58,483 nucleotides of DNA from Clostridia bacterium (lineage in GTDB: Bacteria; Bacillota; Clostridia; Oscillospirales; CAG-272): assembly GCA_017622085.1 (NCBI GenBank), contig JAGARU010000012.1, positions 1 to 58,483 on the forward strand, given 5' to 3'. The position numbers and the translations under genes are program-made. This document shows, piece by piece, positions 35,229-44,446 of the stretch. Below the pieces are notes generated by a model, which was not told the DNA's origin, searched no databases, and saw only the letters and a program-made list of their open reading frames with translations. The first letter of the stretch is position 1, and each line of letters starts with the position of its first letter.

Positions 35229-36104
35229 ATGGGTAAATCAAAGCTCACGATCCTTCGGGATGTAATCGTTGTATTTCTTCTCAATTGTGTATATGCGCTG
35301 GGCATCACGCTGTTCGTAACCCCCGTGTCCCTGACCATCGGCGGCACCACGGGCCTTGCGCTGTTTATCCAGCACTATACCAACCTTTCGCTGTCCGTGT
35401 TCATTTTGATCTTTAACGTAGTCATGTTCTTTTGGGGATGGGCTATGTTCGGTCGGAAGTTTGCCCTCACAACCATCGTCAGTACCTTTTCCTACCCTTT
35501 GGCCTTGGGCGTGTTTGAGCGGCTTCTCGACGGTGTTGTGCTGACGGAAAATCTGATGCTCTGCGCCATTTTCGGTGGCTTGTTCATTGGCGTTGGCCTT
35601 GGAATGGTGATCCGTATGGGTGCCTCCACCGGTGGCGTGGATATCCCCATGTTGGCCTTGAATCGCTATTTCCGCATTCCCGTTTCCGTTTCCCTTTACG
35701 TGTTTGACGTTCTCGTCCTGCTCTTGCAGGCCATCTTCAGCGACGTGGAAAACGTCCTTTACGGTATTGTGATGGTTATTATCTATAGCATCGTGCTGGA
35801 TCGCGTGCTCCTTATTGGACGGACCCGGATGCAGTTTACCATCATTACGGAAAAATCGGAAGAGGTTCGTGACTTGATTCTCCACGAGGTGGATCGAGGC
35901 GTTACCTTGCTCCACGGCCAAACCGGATACCTTGGCAAGGAGACGGATCTGGTTGTTACCGTTGTTTCCTCTCGCGAGGTGGTAAAAACGGAAAAGGTCA
36001 TCCGCCAGGTAGACCCCGATGCCTTTATTATGATTGACCGCGTCAGTGAGGTTCGCGGCAAGGGCTTCACCAGCGAGAAACGCTATTTAAAATCCGATCA
36101 ATAA
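35229..36104 (+). CDS. yitT: YitT-family membrane protein (DUF161/DUF2179)
   Basis: 291 residues. Five to six hydrophobic helices include GTTGLALFIQHY and the glycine-rich GASTGGVDIPML. A soluble C-terminal DUF2179 domain follows (TIITEKSEEVRDLI, GVTLLHGQTGYLG). These proteins are widespread in Firmicutes and thought to be transporters, but substrates are unknown. Start ATG at 35229 has AAAGGAAA upstream; a TTG at 35223 is an alternative. An in-frame ATG at 35166 would read through the terminator hairpin and is rejected. Confidence 0.88.
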   Translation: MGKSKLTILRDVIVVFLLNCVYALGITLFVTPVSLTIGGTTGLALFIQHYTNLSLSVFILIFNVVMFFWGWAMFGRKFALTTIVSTFSYPLALGVFERLLDGVVLTENLMLCAIFGGLFIGVGLGMVIRMGASTGGVDIPMLALNRYFRIPVSVSLYVFDVLVLLLQAIFSDVENVLYGIVMVIIYSIVLDRVLLIGRTRMQFTIITEKSEEVRDLILHEVDRGVTLLHGQTGYLGKETDLVVTVVSSREVVKTEKVIRQVDPDAFIMIDRVSEVRGKGFTSEKRYLKSDQ

Positions 36105-36140
36105 AAAAAGAAGCAACTGCTTGGCAGTTGCTTCTTTTTT
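36104..36140. terminator. Bidirectional terminator between yitT and the aromatic operon
   Basis: A 17-bp perfect stem (36104-36120 with 36124-36140) around TTG, with A-runs and T-runs on both sides. Confidence 0.92.
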
Positions 36141-36141
36141 A

Positions 36142-37173
36142 TTAAAGGGAATCTGCAATATCGAAAATAAGCTTTTCGGTCTTTTCCCAGCCGAGGCAAG
36201 GGTCGGTAATGGACTTTCCGTAAACCTGATCCTCGCCGATCTTCTGCGCGCCATCCTCAATGTAGCTTTCAATCATAAGACCCTTAACCATTTTCTTGAT
36301 ATCCGCATTCTGCTTTCCGCTGTGAAGAACATCCTTGGCAATACGAATCTGCTCCAGATATTTCTTGCCGGAATTTGCATGGTTTGTGTCCACAATAACG
36401 GCGGGATTTGCCAAGCCGGACTTTGCATACGTCTCATGAAGCTTCGCCAGATCCTCGTAGTGGTAGTTGGGCAGGGAACGTCCGGCAGTGTCCATGTATC
36501 CGCGCAGAATTGCGTGAGCATAGGGATTGCCTTGGCTCTGAACCTCCCATCCACGGTAGATAAAGGTGTGCTTGTGCTGTGCAGCAGTGATGGAGTTCAT
36601 CATAATGGAAAGATCGCCCTCGGTGGGGTTCTTCATACCAACAGGAATTGCAAGACCGCTGGCAGTCAGACGATGCTGTTGATTTTCAACGGACCGAGCA
36701 CCAACCGCAACGTAGGACAAAAGATCGGAGAGGTATCGGTGGTTGTCGGGATAGAGCATTTCATCCGCACAGCTGAAGCCGTAGTCGCGAAGGGCGCACA
36801 TATGAATGTCACGAATGGCAATAATACCCTTCAGCATATCGGGTGCTTCGTTGGGGTCGGGCTGATGAAGCATTCCCTTGTAGCCGTCACCGGTGGTTCG
36901 AGGCTTGTTGGTGTAAATGCGGGGGATAATGATGATCTTGTCCTTGACCTGATCTTCCACTTTGCGCAGTCTGGAAATATAATCAAGAACGGACTCTTTA
37001 TGGTCAGCTGAGCAAGGGCCGATGACCAATAGGAATTTGTTGTTCTCCCCGCTGATGGCGCCCTTGATCTCCGCGTCACGCGCAGCCTTAACAGCCGCCA
37101 TTTCCTCGGTCAGGGGGTATTGCTCCTTAATATCCTTTGGAATGGTCAGCTTTCTTAAGAAATTCATATTCAT
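36142..37173 (-). CDS. aroF: 3-deoxy-7-phosphoheptulonate (DAHP) synthase, AroF/G/H type
   Basis: 343 residues, type I-alpha DAHP synthase. IGPCSADHKESVLDY (phosphoenolpyruvate and metal cysteine), PRTTGDGYKG and DTNHANSGKKYLEQ are diagnostic. It condenses phosphoenolpyruvate and erythrose 4-phosphate, the entry to the shikimate pathway. Such enzymes are usually feedback-inhibited by one aromatic amino acid; which one cannot be read here. It is the last gene of the operon, 24 bp after tyrA. AGGAG lies ten bases before the first ATG; a second ATG two codons on is an alternative start. Confidence 0.95.
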   Translation of the reverse strand: MNMNFLRKLTIPKDIKEQYPLTEEMAAVKAARDAEIKGAISGENNKFLLVIGPCSADHKESVLDYISRLRKVEDQVKDKIIIIPRIYTNKPRTTGDGYKGMLHQPDPNEAPDMLKGIIAIRDIHMCALRDYGFSCADEMLYPDNHRYLSDLLSYVAVGARSVENQQHRLTASGLAIPVGMKNPTEGDLSIMMNSITAAQHKHTFIYRGWEVQSQGNPYAHAILRGYMDTAGRSLPNYHYEDLAKLHETYAKSGLANPAVIVDTNHANSGKKYLEQIRIAKDVLHSGKQNADIKKMVKGLMIESYIEDGAQKIGEDQVYGKSITDPCLGWEKTEKLIFDIADSL

Positions 37174-37197
37174 AACGGCATTTCTCCTTTGGGAAAA

Positions 37198-38061
37198 TTA
37201 TTTTCTATCAAATTGCATTCGACGCTCCGTGGAGCACCGCATCTTCTCGCGCATTCCCTCCGCATCGCCCGAGGCTAACAGAGAACGGAATGAGCTAATT
37301 TCTTCAATAAATGCATCCATCTGCTGAAGCAGAATATCCTGATTCAGCATGAACAGCTCACTCCACATACTTTCGTTGATCTTCGCAATTCGTGTCAGAT
37401 CGCGGAAGGAGTCACCCGTATACTCGCAGAGCAGGGGATCTCCGTTGGTGCACATCAGTGAGACAGCGATGCAGTGGGTCAGCTGAGAGAGGAAGCCAAT
37501 CATCTTGTCGTGTTCTTCAGGAGAGAGCAGGCTTACCCGACGGAAGCCCAGCTCGCGGCCCAGCTCCATACAAAGCTCAATGGCCTCGGGGGTGTTCTTC
37601 TCTGTAGGTACGACAATGTAGTTGGCGTTCTCAAAAATTTTGTCCGTACTGTTTTCCACCCCGGAGGATTCCCGGCCAGCCATAGGGTGGGCGGCAATGA
37701 ACTCAACGTCATCGCGCAAAAGATTTTGTATATCGTAAACGATACAACATTTAACACCAGTTACGTCCGTAATCACCGTTCCCGGTCGGAATAGGTGTTG
37801 ATATGATTTGATCCATTCAAGAAAGATGGTGGGATAAAGAGCAAAGACGATGAGGTCCGCCTCTTTTATCAGTGCCTCCTCCACCGCAGTGGTGGCATAA
37901 TCCACAATTTTGTGCTCCATCGCGTACCGAACGGAGGATTCTTCTTTGGTAATTGCTTTTACGGTGTAACCCTTCTTTTTCAAAGCAATTGCATAGCTTC
38001 CGCCAATGAGACCGAGGCCTATGATCAGTATTTTCGTATCCTTATTTTTGTTCAGTTTCAT
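37198..38061 (-). CDS. tyrA: Prephenate dehydrogenase
   Basis: 287 residues. The Rossmann motif ILIIGLGLIGGS is at the N terminus, and HPMAGRESSG and the helical dimer domain with LTHCIAVSL follow. It oxidatively decarboxylates prephenate to 4-hydroxyphenylpyruvate with NAD+, for tyrosine. No ACT domain is present, so tyrosine control, if any, acts elsewhere. The start overlaps the aroA end by 20 bases. Confidence 0.93.
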   Translation of the reverse strand: MKLNKNKDTKILIIGLGLIGGSYAIALKKKGYTVKAITKEESSVRYAMEHKIVDYATTAVEEALIKEADLIVFALYPTIFLEWIKSYQHLFRPGTVITDVTGVKCCIVYDIQNLLRDDVEFIAAHPMAGRESSGVENSTDKIFENANYIVVPTEKNTPEAIELCMELGRELGFRRVSLLSPEEHDKMIGFLSQLTHCIAVSLMCTNGDPLLCEYTGDSFRDLTRIAKINESMWSELFMLNQDILLQQMDAFIEEISSFRSLLASGDAEGMREKMRCSTERRMQFDRK

Positions 38062-39265
38062 AAAGCTCTACCTCTGCGTCAAGAGAAGTCATTTTGCGGA
38101 AAAAGTCGGGAAAGCTCTTGTTTACGTCCTGCGCTCCGTGGATGGTTCCTCCGTATTTGGTGGCCAAAACGGCCAGCGACATAACCACCCGATGGTCGCC
38201 GTGACTCATCAAAGGCTCTGTAGGCGGCTTTAAGGGGGATTTCTCCACCACAATAAAATGGTCATGGAGTTGAACCTTTGCCCCAAATTTGCTTAGCTCC
38301 TCGGCCATAACCGCCCCCCGATCGCTTTCCTTGATCCGTAAGCGTTCCGTTTCCGTCAGCGTACAACCGTTCTGTTCTGCCGCTACCGCCATCAAAATGG
38401 GAGCCAGATCCGGACAGTCTCCAATCGGGAGGGCGGGGGTGCCGCTTGCAAGCTGTGCAAAGTAATCCCGATAGATCCGGTCGCCCTGTAGACTATCCTC
38501 TGTGAGTCCCACAGTTCGTACTTTGTGCCCTAAAAGGGTCAAGGCATCAAAGAATGCGGCGTTGGAGTAATCACCCTCTACCGTGTATTCGCCAACAGCA
38601 TACCGCTGGTTGCCGGGAATACGGAAGGTGCCTGCTCCGTCGAATTCCACGGAAATTCCGTGCTCCTCCAAGACCTGAAGGGTCATGAGGATGTAAGGCA
38701 CGCTTTCAAAGGTCTCTGTAATGCGGATGGTGCTGTCCTCGCCCAAAAGGGGCAGAGCAAACAGAAGTCCGCTGATAAATTGGCTGCTGATGTTGCCGGG
38801 GATCGCGTATTCCTCCGGTCGAAGCACACCTCCGACGGTGAGCTCACAGTGGCCGCGCTCCCAAGAAAGTCCCTGACGCTGGCAGATATCCTCATAAATG
38901 TGTAAGGGACGCTCAAACAAACGTGCCTTTCCGCAAAGACGGGTCTTTTTCTCGGATAAAAGGCAAATGGGGATCATAAATCGAAGGGTACTGCCGCTTT
39001 CGTTTACGAACAGCTCTGCGCCGTCCGCAAAATCTGAGGGGCAAATGCCTTCCACCACAGCGGTTTCGTTTTCAACGGAGATCTTGCATCCAAGTCCGCG
39101 CAACGCACCGATGGTAGCCTTAATGTCCTCGGAATCTGCAATTCCGTGAACGATGCTTTTCCCCTCGGCCAGCGCCGCACAAATCAAATGACGGTGCGCC
39201 ATACTTTTGGAGGGTGGCGCTGTCACTGTGCCGCACAGAGGGGAAGGGGTAATTTTGGCAATCAT
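38042..39265 (-). CDS. aroA: 3-phosphoshikimate 1-carboxyvinyltransferase (EPSP synthase)
   Basis: 407 residues. The substrate motif PPSKSMAHRHLICAA is near the start, NESGSTLRFMIPI follows, and LRIKESDRGAVMAEEL lies in the second half, all EPSP synthase signatures. It transfers enolpyruvate from phosphoenolpyruvate to shikimate 3-phosphate. The motif around Gly96 reads NESGSTLR, the class differing from the E. coli NAGTAMR form, so a class II-like, glyphosate-tolerant type is possible (inference). Four-base overlap with aroQ. Confidence 0.96.
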   Translation of the reverse strand: MIAKITPSPLCGTVTAPPSKSMAHRHLICAALAEGKSIVHGIADSEDIKATIGALRGLGCKISVENETAVVEGICPSDFADGAELFVNESGSTLRFMIPICLLSEKKTRLCGKARLFERPLHIYEDICQRQGLSWERGHCELTVGGVLRPEEYAIPGNISSQFISGLLFALPLLGEDSTIRITETFESVPYILMTLQVLEEHGISVEFDGAGTFRIPGNQRYAVGEYTVEGDYSNAAFFDALTLLGHKVRTVGLTEDSLQGDRIYRDYFAQLASGTPALPIGDCPDLAPILMAVAAEQNGCTLTETERLRIKESDRGAVMAEELSKFGAKVQLHDHFIVVEKSPLKPPTEPLMSHGDHRVVMSLAVLATKYGGTIHGAQDVNKSFPDFFRKMTSLDAEVELYETEQK

Positions 39266-39699
39266 TTCGATGCCTCCAGACCGGCCAAAAATGCCATGGC
39301 CTCAGTGTATCCGTCAAAGCCGTGACCGGCAATGGTCTTTGCGCAATAGGGGCGGATGTAGCTGATCTGTCGGAAATCCTCCCGCTTGCTCACATCGGAG
39401 ATGTGCACTTCAACCGTGGGAATGCCCACCGCCTTTAAGGCGTCAAGCAGAGCCACGCTTGTGTGAGTGTAGGCGGCCGGATTGATGACAATGCCGTCAA
39501 ATCTGCCGTAAGCGGCCTGAATCGTGTCCACCAGCACACCCTCGTGGTTGGACTGCACGATTTCAACCTCATAACCCGCCTCGCGGGCAAAGGCCTCAAT
39601 TTTGTCGGTCAGATTCTTGTAGGTGGCACTACCGTAAATATGGGGCTCACGGATCCCGAGCATGTTCAGGTTGGGTCCGTTAATCACAAGAAATTTCAT
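39262..39699 (-). CDS. aroQ: Type II 3-dehydroquinate dehydratase
   Basis: 145 residues. GPNLNMLGIREPHIYG contains the catalytic tyrosine region and NPAAYTHTSVAL is the second signature. It dehydrates 3-dehydroquinate to 3-dehydroshikimate. Normal length for the dodecameric type II enzyme. It overlaps both neighbours by four bases. Confidence 0.97.
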   Translation of the reverse strand: MKFLVINGPNLNMLGIREPHIYGSATYKNLTDKIEAFAREAGYEVEIVQSNHEGVLVDTIQAAYGRFDGIVINPAAYTHTSVALLDALKAVGIPTVEVHISDVSKREDFRQISYIRPYCAKTIAGHGFDGYTEAMAFLAGLEASK

Positions 39700-40937
39700 G
39701 GTTTAACCTTCTCCAGTATGGTGTTTACGTTTTCCCGTCGGATGTGCGACGTGTGAATGTGTACGTCGCAGGTGGAGGAATAAATGGGGTACCGTTCTTG
39801 ATACCGCTTCTCCAGCGCCTGCCGATCCATGGAAAGAGGACGGCTGACCGTTGGACGAATCTGTTCTAAGGGCCGGTCAAGGAAGAAAATGCAGCCGTTC
39901 CGCTTCAGGTTTACTACGTTCTCCGCCCGCAGAATTGCACCGCCGCCGGTGGCAATTACGGCAGAGGTAAGGGGCGCTATTTCCTCGGCAATAACCTGCG
40001 CCTCTACTTGACGGAAGGCCGCCTCACCGTGTGCCGCAAAATATTCGGGGATGCTCATGCCGATCCGGGCAAGGATGGCATCGTCCGTGTCAATAAATTT
40101 CCATCCCAGCTTCTGGGCAAGCTCCCGTCCGGTGGTGGTCTTGCCGCATCCGGGCATGCCGGTCAGCACGATGTTTTCCTTGCTTCGGTGGATCTGGCGG
40201 TAGACCTGCTCAATGGTTTCCCGGGAGATTTTCCCGCCAATAAACTTCTCACAGGCCAGCGCCGCTTGGGCCACCAGCATATATAAGCCTCCCACCGCCG
40301 GGATTTCCTTTGCCTCCGCACGCTGGATCAGCTCCGAGCGCAGGGGATTGTAAATGGCGTCCGCTACACCGCAGAGCGCAGGGAAGCGGTCAATATCAAT
40401 GGGAGAAGCATAAATGTTCGGGTACATACCAACAGGGGTCGTGTTCAGAATGATCTCGGCATCTCCGTGCAACGCATAAGCATCCTCATAGGTGATCGCA
40501 CCGTCCTTTGCCGTCCGCGATACCTTGTAAACCTCCTTGGCGCCCAGAGCCTCAGCCACCGCCCAAGCAGTCTTGGAGGTGCCGCCCGTGCCGAGGATCA
40601 GAACCTTCCGTCCATGCAAGGAAATCCCTGCATAATCAAGAAGCGAGCACATACCAAAGAAATCGGTGTTGTAGCCGTACAACCGTCCGTCCCGATTGAC
40701 AATGGTGTTGACCGCACCGATCGTCTTTGCATGCTCATCGATTTCGTCAAGATAGGGAATGACCGCCTCCTTGTAAGGAATGGTCACGTTAATGGCGCAA
40801 AATTCGCGCCGGGTCATAAAGCCGTCCAACTCCTCGCTGGAAATCTCGCAAAGCTCGTATTCGTAGTCGGCTAAAGCAGCATGGATTTCGCGGGAAAAGC
40901 TGTGTCCAAGCTTTGCGGCAATGCATCCGTATTTCAT
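39696..40937 (-). CDS. aroE/aroK: Fused shikimate dehydrogenase-shikimate kinase
   Basis: 413 residues made of two pathway enzymes. Residues 1 to about 245 are AroE: LGHSFSREIH (shikimate site), NVTIPYKEAV with the catalytic lysine, and the NADP motif LILGTGGTSKTA. Residues from about 253 are AroK: Walker A GMPGCGKTTTGREL, DTDDAI and the GGGAI loop. The joint protein reduces dehydroshikimate and then phosphorylates shikimate. The frame is continuous. The fusion would keep steps four and five at a fixed 1:1 ratio. Confidence 0.95.
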   Translation of the reverse strand: MKYGCIAAKLGHSFSREIHAALADYEYELCEISSEELDGFMTRREFCAINVTIPYKEAVIPYLDEIDEHAKTIGAVNTIVNRDGRLYGYNTDFFGMCSLLDYAGISLHGRKVLILGTGGTSKTAWAVAEALGAKEVYKVSRTAKDGAITYEDAYALHGDAEIILNTTPVGMYPNIYASPIDIDRFPALCGVADAIYNPLRSELIQRAEAKEIPAVGGLYMLVAQAALACEKFIGGKISRETIEQVYRQIHRSKENIVLTGMPGCGKTTTGRELAQKLGWKFIDTDDAILARIGMSIPEYFAAHGEAAFRQVEAQVIAEEIAPLTSAVIATGGGAILRAENVVNLKRNGCIFFLDRPLEQIRPTVSRPLSMDRQALEKRYQERYPIYSSTCDVHIHTSHIRRENVNTILEKVKP

Positions 40938-42037
40938 TTGCCTGCCTCCGGGGATAACCAGTCTGTGCCAAAACGCCCCACCAGCGCATCCGCCAGAGTA
41001 ATCGCTGTCAAGCAGTCCACAACCGCCCGCGCCCGATGCACAATGCAGGGGTCGTGCCGCCCGTGGATCTCTAAATCCTTGTTTTCCTTGGCTACAAAGT
41101 CCACCGTCTGTTGCTTCTGAGCGATGGAGGGGGTGGGCTTTACCGCACAGCGGAAGAGAATGGGCATTCCGTTGGAAATTCCTCCGTTAATGCCGCCGTT
41201 ATGATTGGTAGCAGTGACGATTGCGCCGTTTTCCACACGGAAAGCATCGTTTGCCTGGCTTCCCAAAAGTCCGGCCATGCCAAATCCTTCGCCAAACTCC
41301 ACACCCTTAATGCCGCCAATGCTGAACATGGCATGAGCAAGAGAGCTCTCAAGAGAATCAAAATAAGGCTCGCCAATACCGCCCGGCATACCGAGAACCA
41401 CCGTTTCCAAAATGCCGCCAACGCTGTCCAGCTTTTCCTTGGCTGCCAGGATCTCGGCCTGCATAGCCTCCTCTGCCTGCGTATTCAGCGCAGGGAAGAG
41501 CTTGTTTTCAAGGACGGAAATATCCTCCGCATAGTTCTCAAAGCCGCGGTCGCACACACAGCCCAGCTGCTTGATGTGGGTTCCGATCCGAATTTCCTTG
41601 GCCTTCAGGGCAGAAATGATAATTGCACCCGCCGCACAAAGCGCGGCCGTGACCCGTCCGCTGAAGTGTCCGCCGCCCCGATAATCCGCATATCCGTGAT
41701 ACTTGCAGTAGGCGGCGTAATCTGCATGCCCCGGACGGGCTGAGGTAGCCAGCTCGGAGTAATCCTTGCTTATCTGTGAGCGGTTTTCAATGCGGATGGC
41801 AATGGGCGTGCCCGTGGTATATCCGTTAAACACGCCGCTGTCGATGGAAAATTCGTCCGCCTCTTTTCTCGCGGTGGAGATCGCTCCATGAGGCTTGCGC
41901 AAATTCAGCCAATGGGAAATCAGCTCTTCATCTACGGGAATACCGGGGGCCACGCCGTCGAGAATAGCTCCGATGGCCCGTCCGTGGCTCTCGCCGTAGA
42001 GAGTTATGGTCAAATGTTGTCCAAATGTATTTTTCAT
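40934..42037 (-). CDS. aroC: Chorismate synthase
   Basis: 367 residues. The FMN-dependent family is shown by GESHGRAIGAILDGVAPG near the start, RPGHADYAAYCKYHGY and RGGGHFSGR. It makes chorismate from EPSP by anti-1,4 elimination of phosphate. It overlaps aroE/K by four bases and lies 10 bases after aroB. Confidence 0.97.
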   Translation of the reverse strand: MKNTFGQHLTITLYGESHGRAIGAILDGVAPGIPVDEELISHWLNLRKPHGAISTARKEADEFSIDSGVFNGYTTGTPIAIRIENRSQISKDYSELATSARPGHADYAAYCKYHGYADYRGGGHFSGRVTAALCAAGAIIISALKAKEIRIGTHIKQLGCVCDRGFENYAEDISVLENKLFPALNTQAEEAMQAEILAAKEKLDSVGGILETVVLGMPGGIGEPYFDSLESSLAHAMFSIGGIKGVEFGEGFGMAGLLGSQANDAFRVENGAIVTATNHNGGINGGISNGMPILFRCAVKPTPSIAQKQQTVDFVAKENKDLEIHGRHDPCIVHRARAVVDCLTAITLADALVGRFGTDWLSPEAGK

Positions 42038-42047
42038 ACCGTCTCCA

Positions 42048-43058
42048 TTAGTTCAAGTAGTCGCTCAGTCGCGCTTTTAGCTCGGTAAGGGGAATGGTCT
42101 GCATATCAAAGGTGCCAACCGTGTTCACGTAGATAACGGTAATGTTCTTGGCTGCCGCCTTTTTGTCATGCTCTATGGCGGTGAAGAGAGCTTCCGTATC
42201 GCCCTTGTGCTCGGTGGGTAATCCTACGTCTTTCAAAACGGTAAGTAGCCTCTGACGGATGTCCGGCGTAACCATGGGAAGCATACCAAGCGCTACGCAC
42301 TCGCCGTGGTAAAGCTCAGCAAATTGTCCGTTACTCTCAATGGCGTGTCCCACCGTATGGCCAAAGTTCAGGATTTTGCGGAGGCCCGCCTCCTTCTCAT
42401 CCTGCTCTACGACGTACTTTTTGATCCGTAGCGACCGTTCGATCACCTCATCCAGCCGCTCCATATGCTCGCCTGCTTCAAAAATCGCGAACAGTGCGGG
42501 ATCGGAGGTCAGCGACATCTTGATCGCCTCGGCCAATCCGTTTGCGATATGTCGCTCGGGTAAGGTGTTCAGCACCTCGGGATCGATCACAACCTTTTTC
42601 GGCTGATAAAAGGCACCAACCAGATTCTTATACCCCCCAAAGTCGATGGCAACTTTGCCGCCGATGGAGGAATCGATCTGGGAGAGTACGGTGGTAGGAA
42701 TGTTGTAAAAATCGATCCCCCGCATAAAGGTCGATGCCACAAATCCGGCCAGATCCCCAACAACACCGCCTCCAACGGCAACCACGCAGTCGGTTCGGGT
42801 AAAGCCGTATTCCACCAATTTGGAAAGCAGCTCCTCATAAATGGAGAAGCACTTGCTGGCCTCGCCTTCGGGGATGGTGCAGATGAAGGGAGTACGGCAA
42901 GCCGCCGCTACCGTCTGTGCATATTCTGCCGGAACACCGCTGTCCGTCACGATCAAAGCCTTCCGGTCAAGACGGAGGAGGGAACCCACCGATCCAAGCG
43001 CACCGCGCTCTAAGACAATATCGTAGCTGTCCGCTCCCAGATTCATGTTCAGTATCAT
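42048..43058 (-). CDS. aroB: 3-dehydroquinate synthase
   Basis: 336 residues. AVGGGVVGDLAGFVAS binds NAD, and NFGHTVGHAIE holds zinc ligands. It cyclises DAHP to 3-dehydroquinate, the second step. It follows pheA after a 12-bp gap. Length is normal. Confidence 0.96.
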   Translation of the reverse strand: MILNMNLGADSYDIVLERGALGSVGSLLRLDRKALIVTDSGVPAEYAQTVAAACRTPFICTIPEGEASKCFSIYEELLSKLVEYGFTRTDCVVAVGGGVVGDLAGFVASTFMRGIDFYNIPTTVLSQIDSSIGGKVAIDFGGYKNLVGAFYQPKKVVIDPEVLNTLPERHIANGLAEAIKMSLTSDPALFAIFEAGEHMERLDEVIERSLRIKKYVVEQDEKEAGLRKILNFGHTVGHAIESNGQFAELYHGECVALGMLPMVTPDIRQRLLTVLKDVGLPTEHKGDTEALFTAIEHDKKAAAKNITVIYVNTVGTFDMQTIPLTELKARLSDYLN

Positions 43059-43070
43059 AGTCGTCTCCCA

Positions 43071-44159
43071 TCAAATGGTTTTTTCTTTATCAAAGCTTCC
43101 AACAATTTTTACACTGCTGCAAACGGAGGACAGGGCATTCATCATCTTCCGGCCCTCATAGCCGTATATGTTGCCCTCACCCTCTACGTAGAAGTAGTAG
43201 TCCCAAATCAGCTCCTTGGTGGGACGGCTCTTCAGTGCCTTCAGGTTAAAGCCGTTCTCACCGATAATGGAGATCACGCGACTCAGCGCACCGGCCTCGT
43301 TCTTTACGGTAAAGAACATGACGAAGTGATCGTCTGTGGGCAGCTGGCGATTTTCCGCACGGGAGAACACCGCAAAGCGTGTGGTGTTCATACTGCTTTC
43401 GTTCACGTTTTTCTCCAGCACCTCAAGCCCGTACAGATTCGCCGTTTCCAGACTTGCAATGGCGGCAATTTCCGTGGAACCAATATCGCGGACCTCCTTG
43501 GCTGCTACCGCTGTGTTGGTAGCCTCCTCTGTGGAGTATCCGTGCTCCTCAATGTAGTGGGCACTCTGGCTCAAGGCCTGAGGATGGCTGATGACCTTCT
43601 TAACGGTCTTGGGCGTAGCGCCGGGCACGCCCAAAAGATTCTGAACCACCTCAAGGTCGTATACACCAGTCACGTAAAGAGAGCCAAAGAAGGCCAGATC
43701 CATTACCTGCGCCACGTCGCCCGCAAAGCTATTTTCCACCGGCAATACCGCACAGTCGCATTCTCCGGATTCCACCGCCGCGTATGCATCCTTGAAGCTG
43801 CTGTAAGAGGTAGGAATTCCGTCGGGAAAGATCCGTGTAGCGGCAATGTAAGCAAAGGCGCCGGGCACTCCGCTATAGGCGATCTTCATACCCTCCATCA
43901 GACAGTGCTGATAATTGCGGGAAAGCTTCATGTTATACTTCAAAAAATTGATGTAATACGAACGAAGCTCTGGATCTGCCACAAGGGAAGCGTTTCGCTC
44001 AATGACTTCGACTTCTCTTGCGGGATCAAAAACGGGCAATCCGTTTTCCTGCTTGTATTCTGCCACCATCCGCGCGGCTGCCATTCGCTTTTCAAAAAGC
44101 TCAGCCATCTGTCGGTCAATGACGTTGATCTCTTTTCGGGCAATTTCCAGCTTGTTCAT
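43071..44159 (-). CDS. pheA: Bifunctional chorismate mutase-prephenate dehydratase (P-protein)
   Basis: 362 residues. Residues 1-85 are an AroQ-type chorismate mutase helix bundle (RKEINVIDRQMAELFEKR). Residues 95-275 are prephenate dehydratase (YSGVPGAFAYIAA, ENSFAGDV, TNTTRFAVF-like MNTTRFAVFS). The C-terminal 80 residues are an ACT domain (KNEAGALSRVISIIGE) that normally gives phenylalanine feedback inhibition. The ATG at 44159 has GGAG seven bases upstream. Upstream in-frame ATGs at 44171 and 44249 are rejected because the latter lies before the terminator hairpin. It heads the aromatic operon behind a complex leader. Confidence 0.95.
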   Translation of the reverse strand: MNKLEIARKEINVIDRQMAELFEKRMAAARMVAEYKQENGLPVFDPAREVEVIERNASLVADPELRSYYINFLKYNMKLSRNYQHCLMEGMKIAYSGVPGAFAYIAATRIFPDGIPTSYSSFKDAYAAVESGECDCAVLPVENSFAGDVAQVMDLAFFGSLYVTGVYDLEVVQNLLGVPGATPKTVKKVISHPQALSQSAHYIEEHGYSTEEATNTAVAAKEVRDIGSTEIAAIASLETANLYGLEVLEKNVNESSMNTTRFAVFSRAENRQLPTDDHFVMFFTVKNEAGALSRVISIIGENGFNLKALKSRPTKELIWDYYFYVEGEGNIYGYEGRKMMNALSSVCSSVKIVGSFDKEKTI

Positions 44160-44194
44160 AGTTATCTCCATAAGAATAAGTTTGTTTAGCAATA

Positions 44195-44225
44195 GAAAAG
44201 GACGGTCCGTCAAACGAAACCGTCC
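44195..44225 (-). terminator. Terminator-like hairpin T2 in the pheA leader
   Basis: On the minus strand GGACGGT (44225-44219) pairs with ACCGTCC (44206-44200), followed by TTTTC. It lies 20 bases after the leader ORF stop and about 35 bases before the pheA start. Confidence 0.65.
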
Positions 44226-44245
44226 GTAAATAGGCAGGGTACGTA

Positions 44246-44446
44246 TCAAAAGGCAGACACAACTCTATGACGATTACGTTTTATTTTTGGCATATTCTTT
44301 CCATAATAATAGCAATAGAAAAATCGCAAAAATGCAAAAAAGGACACTACCGCAAGGGCAGTGTCCTTCAAAAATGCGCAAAGAGAAGACTGGGCGCAGT
44401 TTGACCCCATGGAACGGATGCATGTGTTCTTAGAACTCCGACTCAT
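44246..44446 (-). CDS. Candidate Phe/Tyr-rich leader peptide of the aromatic operon
   Basis: 66 codons, ATG at 44446 with AAGGAGG (44462-44456) nine bases upstream, the best ribosome-binding site in the area. Codons 36-48 (44341-44303) hold five phenylalanines and four tyrosines among 13 residues (SFFAFLRFFYCYYYG), the two end products of the pheA and tyrA branches. This is reminiscent of pheL-type leader peptides. The ORF runs through hairpin T1 and stops just before hairpin T2. Part of the Phe run coincides with the T-run of T1, so some enrichment may be accidental. The TAT-rich run cannot be explained that way. Confidence 0.55.
   Translation of the reverse strand: MSRSSKNTCIRSMGSNCAQSSLCAFLKDTALAVVSFFAFLRFFYCYYYGKNMPKIKRNRHRVVSAF
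44334..44368 (-). terminator. Strong intrinsic terminator T1 within the pheA leader
   Basis: On the minus strand a 12-bp stem (44368-44357 with 44351-44340, one G.U pair) closes a five-base loop and is followed by TTTTT. It is about 100 bases from the promoter and would end transcription before pheA unless translation or a ligand opens it. Confidence 0.85.
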
